Source: an uncultured Campylobacterales bacterium | GTDB lineage: Bacteria; Campylobacterota; Campylobacteria; Campylobacterales; Arcobacteraceae | DNA: 64,000 nucleotides | Assembly (NCBI GenBank): GCA_947494995.1 | Contig: CANLWY010000001.1 | Span: 744,001-808,000, forward strand | Reading direction: 5' to 3' | Shown: in pieces, positions 62,359 to 64,000 of the stretch | Layout: each line of letters opens with the position of its first letter | Position numbering within the stretch: position 1 is the first letter of the stretch | The notes under the pieces: model-generated | The model's database searches: none | Told to the model about the DNA's origin: nothing | Seen by the model: only the letters and a program-made list of their open reading frames with translations | Program-made: the position numbers and the translations under genes

Positions 62359-62477
62359 ATGGATTAAGAAGACTTGCGAAACCTTCTTAAAATGAATTTA
62401 AAAAAATGCGAATTTTTAAGTTTTCAATTTGTTTCCTTGTGTATAAAAAGAGCTCCTTTTTAAGGAGCTTTTTTTTT
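62359..62477 (+). ncRNA. Predicted small RNA, copy 1 (about 119 nt)
   Basis: Predicted start A62359, seven bases after TATAAT. Hairpin 1 is TTAAGAAG/CTTCTTAA with loop ACTTGCGAAAC; hairpin 2 is AATTTAAAAA/TTTTTAAGTT with loop AATGCGA; then an unpaired TTTGTTTCCTTGTGTATAAAAAG; then the terminator AGCTCCTT/AAGGAGCT (62451-62469) followed by nine T. No open reading frame of note. Copy 2 lies 208 bases downstream. Confidence 0.75.
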
Positions 62478-62503
62478 GGTACTAAAAATTATCTTTTTTA
62501 ATT

Positions 62504-62560
62504 AAATTAACTTTCTGTTAACTTTTCATTACTTTATGATTAATTCTCATCTATTATAAT
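62504..62560 (+). promoter_or_regulatory. Activator-type promoter of small RNA 2 (four heptads and TATAAT)
   Basis: Heptads AAATTAA (62504), CTGTTAA (62515), TCATTAC (62526) and TGATTAA (62537), 11-base steps, then 11 bases, then TATAAT at 62555-62560. The RTTA cores are kept between the copies while the intervening bases vary. Confidence 0.6.
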
Positions 62561-62566
62561 TTTCAT

Positions 62567-62685
62567 ATGGATTAAGAAGAACCGCGAAACCTTCTTAAAA
62601 GAATTTAAAAAAATGCGAATTTTTAAGTTTTCCAATTTGTTTCCTTGTGTATAAAAAGAGCTCCTCATAACGGAGCTTTTTTTTT
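62567..62685 (+). ncRNA. Predicted small RNA, copy 2 (about 119 nt)
   Basis: Same plan as copy 1. Hairpin 1 loop is AACCGCGAAAC, hairpin 2 is unchanged, the unpaired TTTGTTTCCTTGTG stretch is unchanged, and the terminator is AGCTCC/GGAGCT with loop TCATAAC and nine T. The terminator loop changed while its arms stayed paired, as expected for a functional RNA. Together the two genes fill most of the 448-base gap between msrQ and the helicase gene. Confidence 0.75.
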
Positions 62686-62750
62686 ACCCAAATTAAAGGA
62701 ATTTTCGCTAACATTCGCCAATGAAAAAACTATCAAGAAATATTAATTAA

Positions 62751-64000
62751 ATGCCATTATCCAATCTAAATGAAGAACAATTAAGTGCAGCAACCTGTCC
62801 AAAAGGTTATAACCTTATTATTGCTAGTGCAGGAACAGGAAAGACTTCAACAATTGTAGGTCGTATTGCAAACTTAATTAACAGCGGAATAAAACCTGAA
62901 GAAATATTATTATTAACTTTTACAAATAAAGCTGCTGCTGAAATGGTTGCTAGAGTTGCAAAGTTTTTTGGAAAAGAGACAGCAAAGAAAATTATGGCTG
63001 GAACTTTCCATTCTGTTTCATATAAACTTCTAAAAGAGTTAAATGTAAATATTACATTAAAGCAACCAAGTGAATTAAAAACATTATTTAAGTCTCTATA
63101 TGAAAAAAGAGTATTTTATGATAGAGATGATGAAGCCAATCCATATGATGGTGGGTATTTATATGATTTATACTCTTTATATCTAAATTCAAATGAAGGG
63201 GAAGAGTTTGGTGCTTGGGTATTAGATAAGAATCCTGCACATGAACTTTATACGGCAATTTATGAAGATGTAATTATTGAATTCAATGAGTTAAAAATAA
63301 AATATGGATATGCAAATTTTGATGATTTATTAACAATTATGCTTGATACTTTAAAAGAGAAAGAGTTTGACTTTAAAGAGATTCTTGTAGATGAATATCA
63401 AGATACAAATCCTTTACAAGGAAGATTGTTAGATGCCTTTAGACCCAAGTCTTTATTTTGTGTAGGTGATTATGATCAAAGTATCTATGCTTTTAATGGC
63501 TCAGATATTGGAATTATCTCTACTTTTTCTTCAAGATATGAAGGTGCTGAGGTTTTTACTTTAAGAAAAAACTATCGTTCAAGTAGACCCATTTTAGATT
63601 TAGCAACAAAAGTTATTGAACACAATGAAAGAGTATATGAAAAAAAACTACAAGTAATGAGACATGATGTCTCTATTCCTCCAAAATTATTAGAGTTTAC
63701 TGAACTTTTTCAACAGTATCATTATATTTCAGAACAGATATCAAAAAGTGGTACCCCACATAATGAAATAGCAATTATCTTTAGAAATAATTCTAGTGCT
63801 GATGGTATAGAAGCAAATTTACGTGAATATGGAATTCCAGCAAAAAGAAAAGGTGGAATGTCTTTTTTTGACTCTGTTGAGGTAAAGTTTGTTCTTGATG
63901 TTCTTGTAATGCAATTATCACACAATGATATGATGGCTTTTATTCATGTTTTAGAGCATGGTAAAGGAATAGGAAAGGCTATTGCAAAGGATATTTTTGA
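62751..64000 (+). CDS. UvrD/Rep-type superfamily 1 DNA helicase, 5' part
   Basis: Unwinds DNA in repair or replication restart. The reading starts at ATG 62751 (MPLSNLNEEQLSAATCPKG) and stays open to the right edge (about 416 codons visible). Motifs: IASAGTGKTSTIV (Walker A), LLLTFTNKAAAEM (Ia), GTFHS, DEYQDTNPLQ (Walker B), GDYDQSIYAF (III) and LRKNYRSSRPIL (IV). The start region has no strong ribosome site. The C-terminal half is outside the window, so UvrD, PcrA or Rep cannot be separated. Confidence 0.93.
   Translation, partial: MPLSNLNEEQLSAATCPKGYNLIIASAGTGKTSTIVGRIANLINSGIKPEEILLLTFTNKAAAEMVARVAKFFGKETAKKIMAGTFHSVSYKLLKELNVNITLKQPSELKTLFKSLYEKRVFYDRDDEANPYDGGYLYDLYSLYLNSNEGEEFGAWVLDKNPAHELYTAIYEDVIIEFNELKIKYGYANFDDLLTIMLDTLKEKEFDFKEILVDEYQDTNPLQGRLLDAFRPKSLFCVGDYDQSIYAFNGSDIGIISTFSSRYEGAEVFTLRKNYRSSRPILDLATKVIEHNERVYEKKLQVMRHDVSIPPKLLEFTELFQQYHYISEQISKSGTPHNEIAIIFRNNSSADGIEANLREYGIPAKRKGGMSFFDSVEVKFVLDVLVMQLSHNDMMAFIHVLEHGKGIGKAIAKDIF

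Noticed and set aside
62296-62685. Tandem 208-base repeat considered as a CRISPR-like or minisatellite array
   Set aside because: Only two copies, unit too long, and it contains promoter, stems and terminators in order; a duplicated RNA gene explains it better.
1-64000. Insertion sequences, prophage, toxin-antitoxin or defence genes
   Set aside because: Every long frame was matched to a housekeeping, transport or signalling family or left as a non-mobile hypothetical; no transposase, integrase, restriction or Cas motif was seen.

Overview
The window is a stretch of AT-rich bacterial chromosome that fits an Arcobacter-type member of Campylobacterota. The evidence is protein character plus gene order remembered from Campylobacter: folK, aroQ, amidohydrolase and sppA lie together; a NifU-like gene, a small gene and murE lie together; rpsB-tsf, a LolD-like ABC gene, a highly acidic protein and gmk lie together; there is an FixI/CcoI copper ATPase with CcoS and an epsilon-type MnmA. 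No integrase, transposase, phage gene or CRISPR array was seen. The first gene (prs) and the last (a UvrD-like helicase) are cut by the window edges.

Layout. 1-9.8 kb: prs, two different MnmA tRNA thiolases, folK, an M24 peptidase, aroQ, an amidohydrolase, sppA, an RhlE helicase and small genes. 9.9-27.9 kb: an acetate locus, almost all on the minus strand: ackA-pta-ackA, two DUF485-ActP transporter cassettes, two DnaQ-like exonuclease/CBS-nucleotidyltransferase (DUF294) pairs, a third symporter with its DUF4212 partner, and an OmpR-type two-component system. 28.0-28.8 kb: eight tRNA genes made of a four-gene unit repeated twice. 28.9-41.5 kb: pncC, mqo, ileS, a NifU-like protein, murE and a MoxR-DUF58-VWA (Bat-type) locus. 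41.6-50.4 kb: rpsB-tsf with a structured leader, a LolD-like ABC protein, gmk, an EAL response regulator, ccoI-ccoS and a cytochrome c. 50.5-57.7 kb: an orphan ABC protein, hemH, the three-gene AmmeMemoRadiSam set, a DUF218 protein, a ZnuCB-like transporter and CvfB. 57.7-64 kb: a large diguanylate cyclase sensor, tpx, msrPQ, two tandem small-RNA genes and the start of a helicase gene.

How the genes work together. The acetate locus can take up acetate or short-chain acids (three sodium/solute symporters) and interconvert acetate and acetyl-CoA (AckA/Pta). In its promoter regions I found a recurring paired heptad, WTGCTAY-N4-WTGCTAY, with an exact 11-base period, upstream of pta, of both DUF485-actP cassettes and of DUF4212-symporter. 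That is the geometry of an OmpR-family binding site, and the only OmpR-family regulator in the window is encoded at the end of the locus. I infer a local acetate regulon.

The second notable element is a pair of roughly 119-nt predicted small RNAs (62359-62477 and 62567-62685), repeated at exactly 208 bases. Each has a TATAAT box, three hairpins ending in a U-tract terminator, and upstream four heptads of the form NNRTTAR at 11-base steps, a PhoB/OmpR-like arrangement distinct from the acetate box.

A general theme is local duplication: two mnmA genes with a decayed folK 3' end between them, two ackA, two actP cassettes, two exonuclease/DUF294 pairs, two tRNA quartets, two small RNAs, and a frameshifted copy of a C-terminal domain in the Bat locus. 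All functions are from reading the sequence and general family knowledge; no database search was run.
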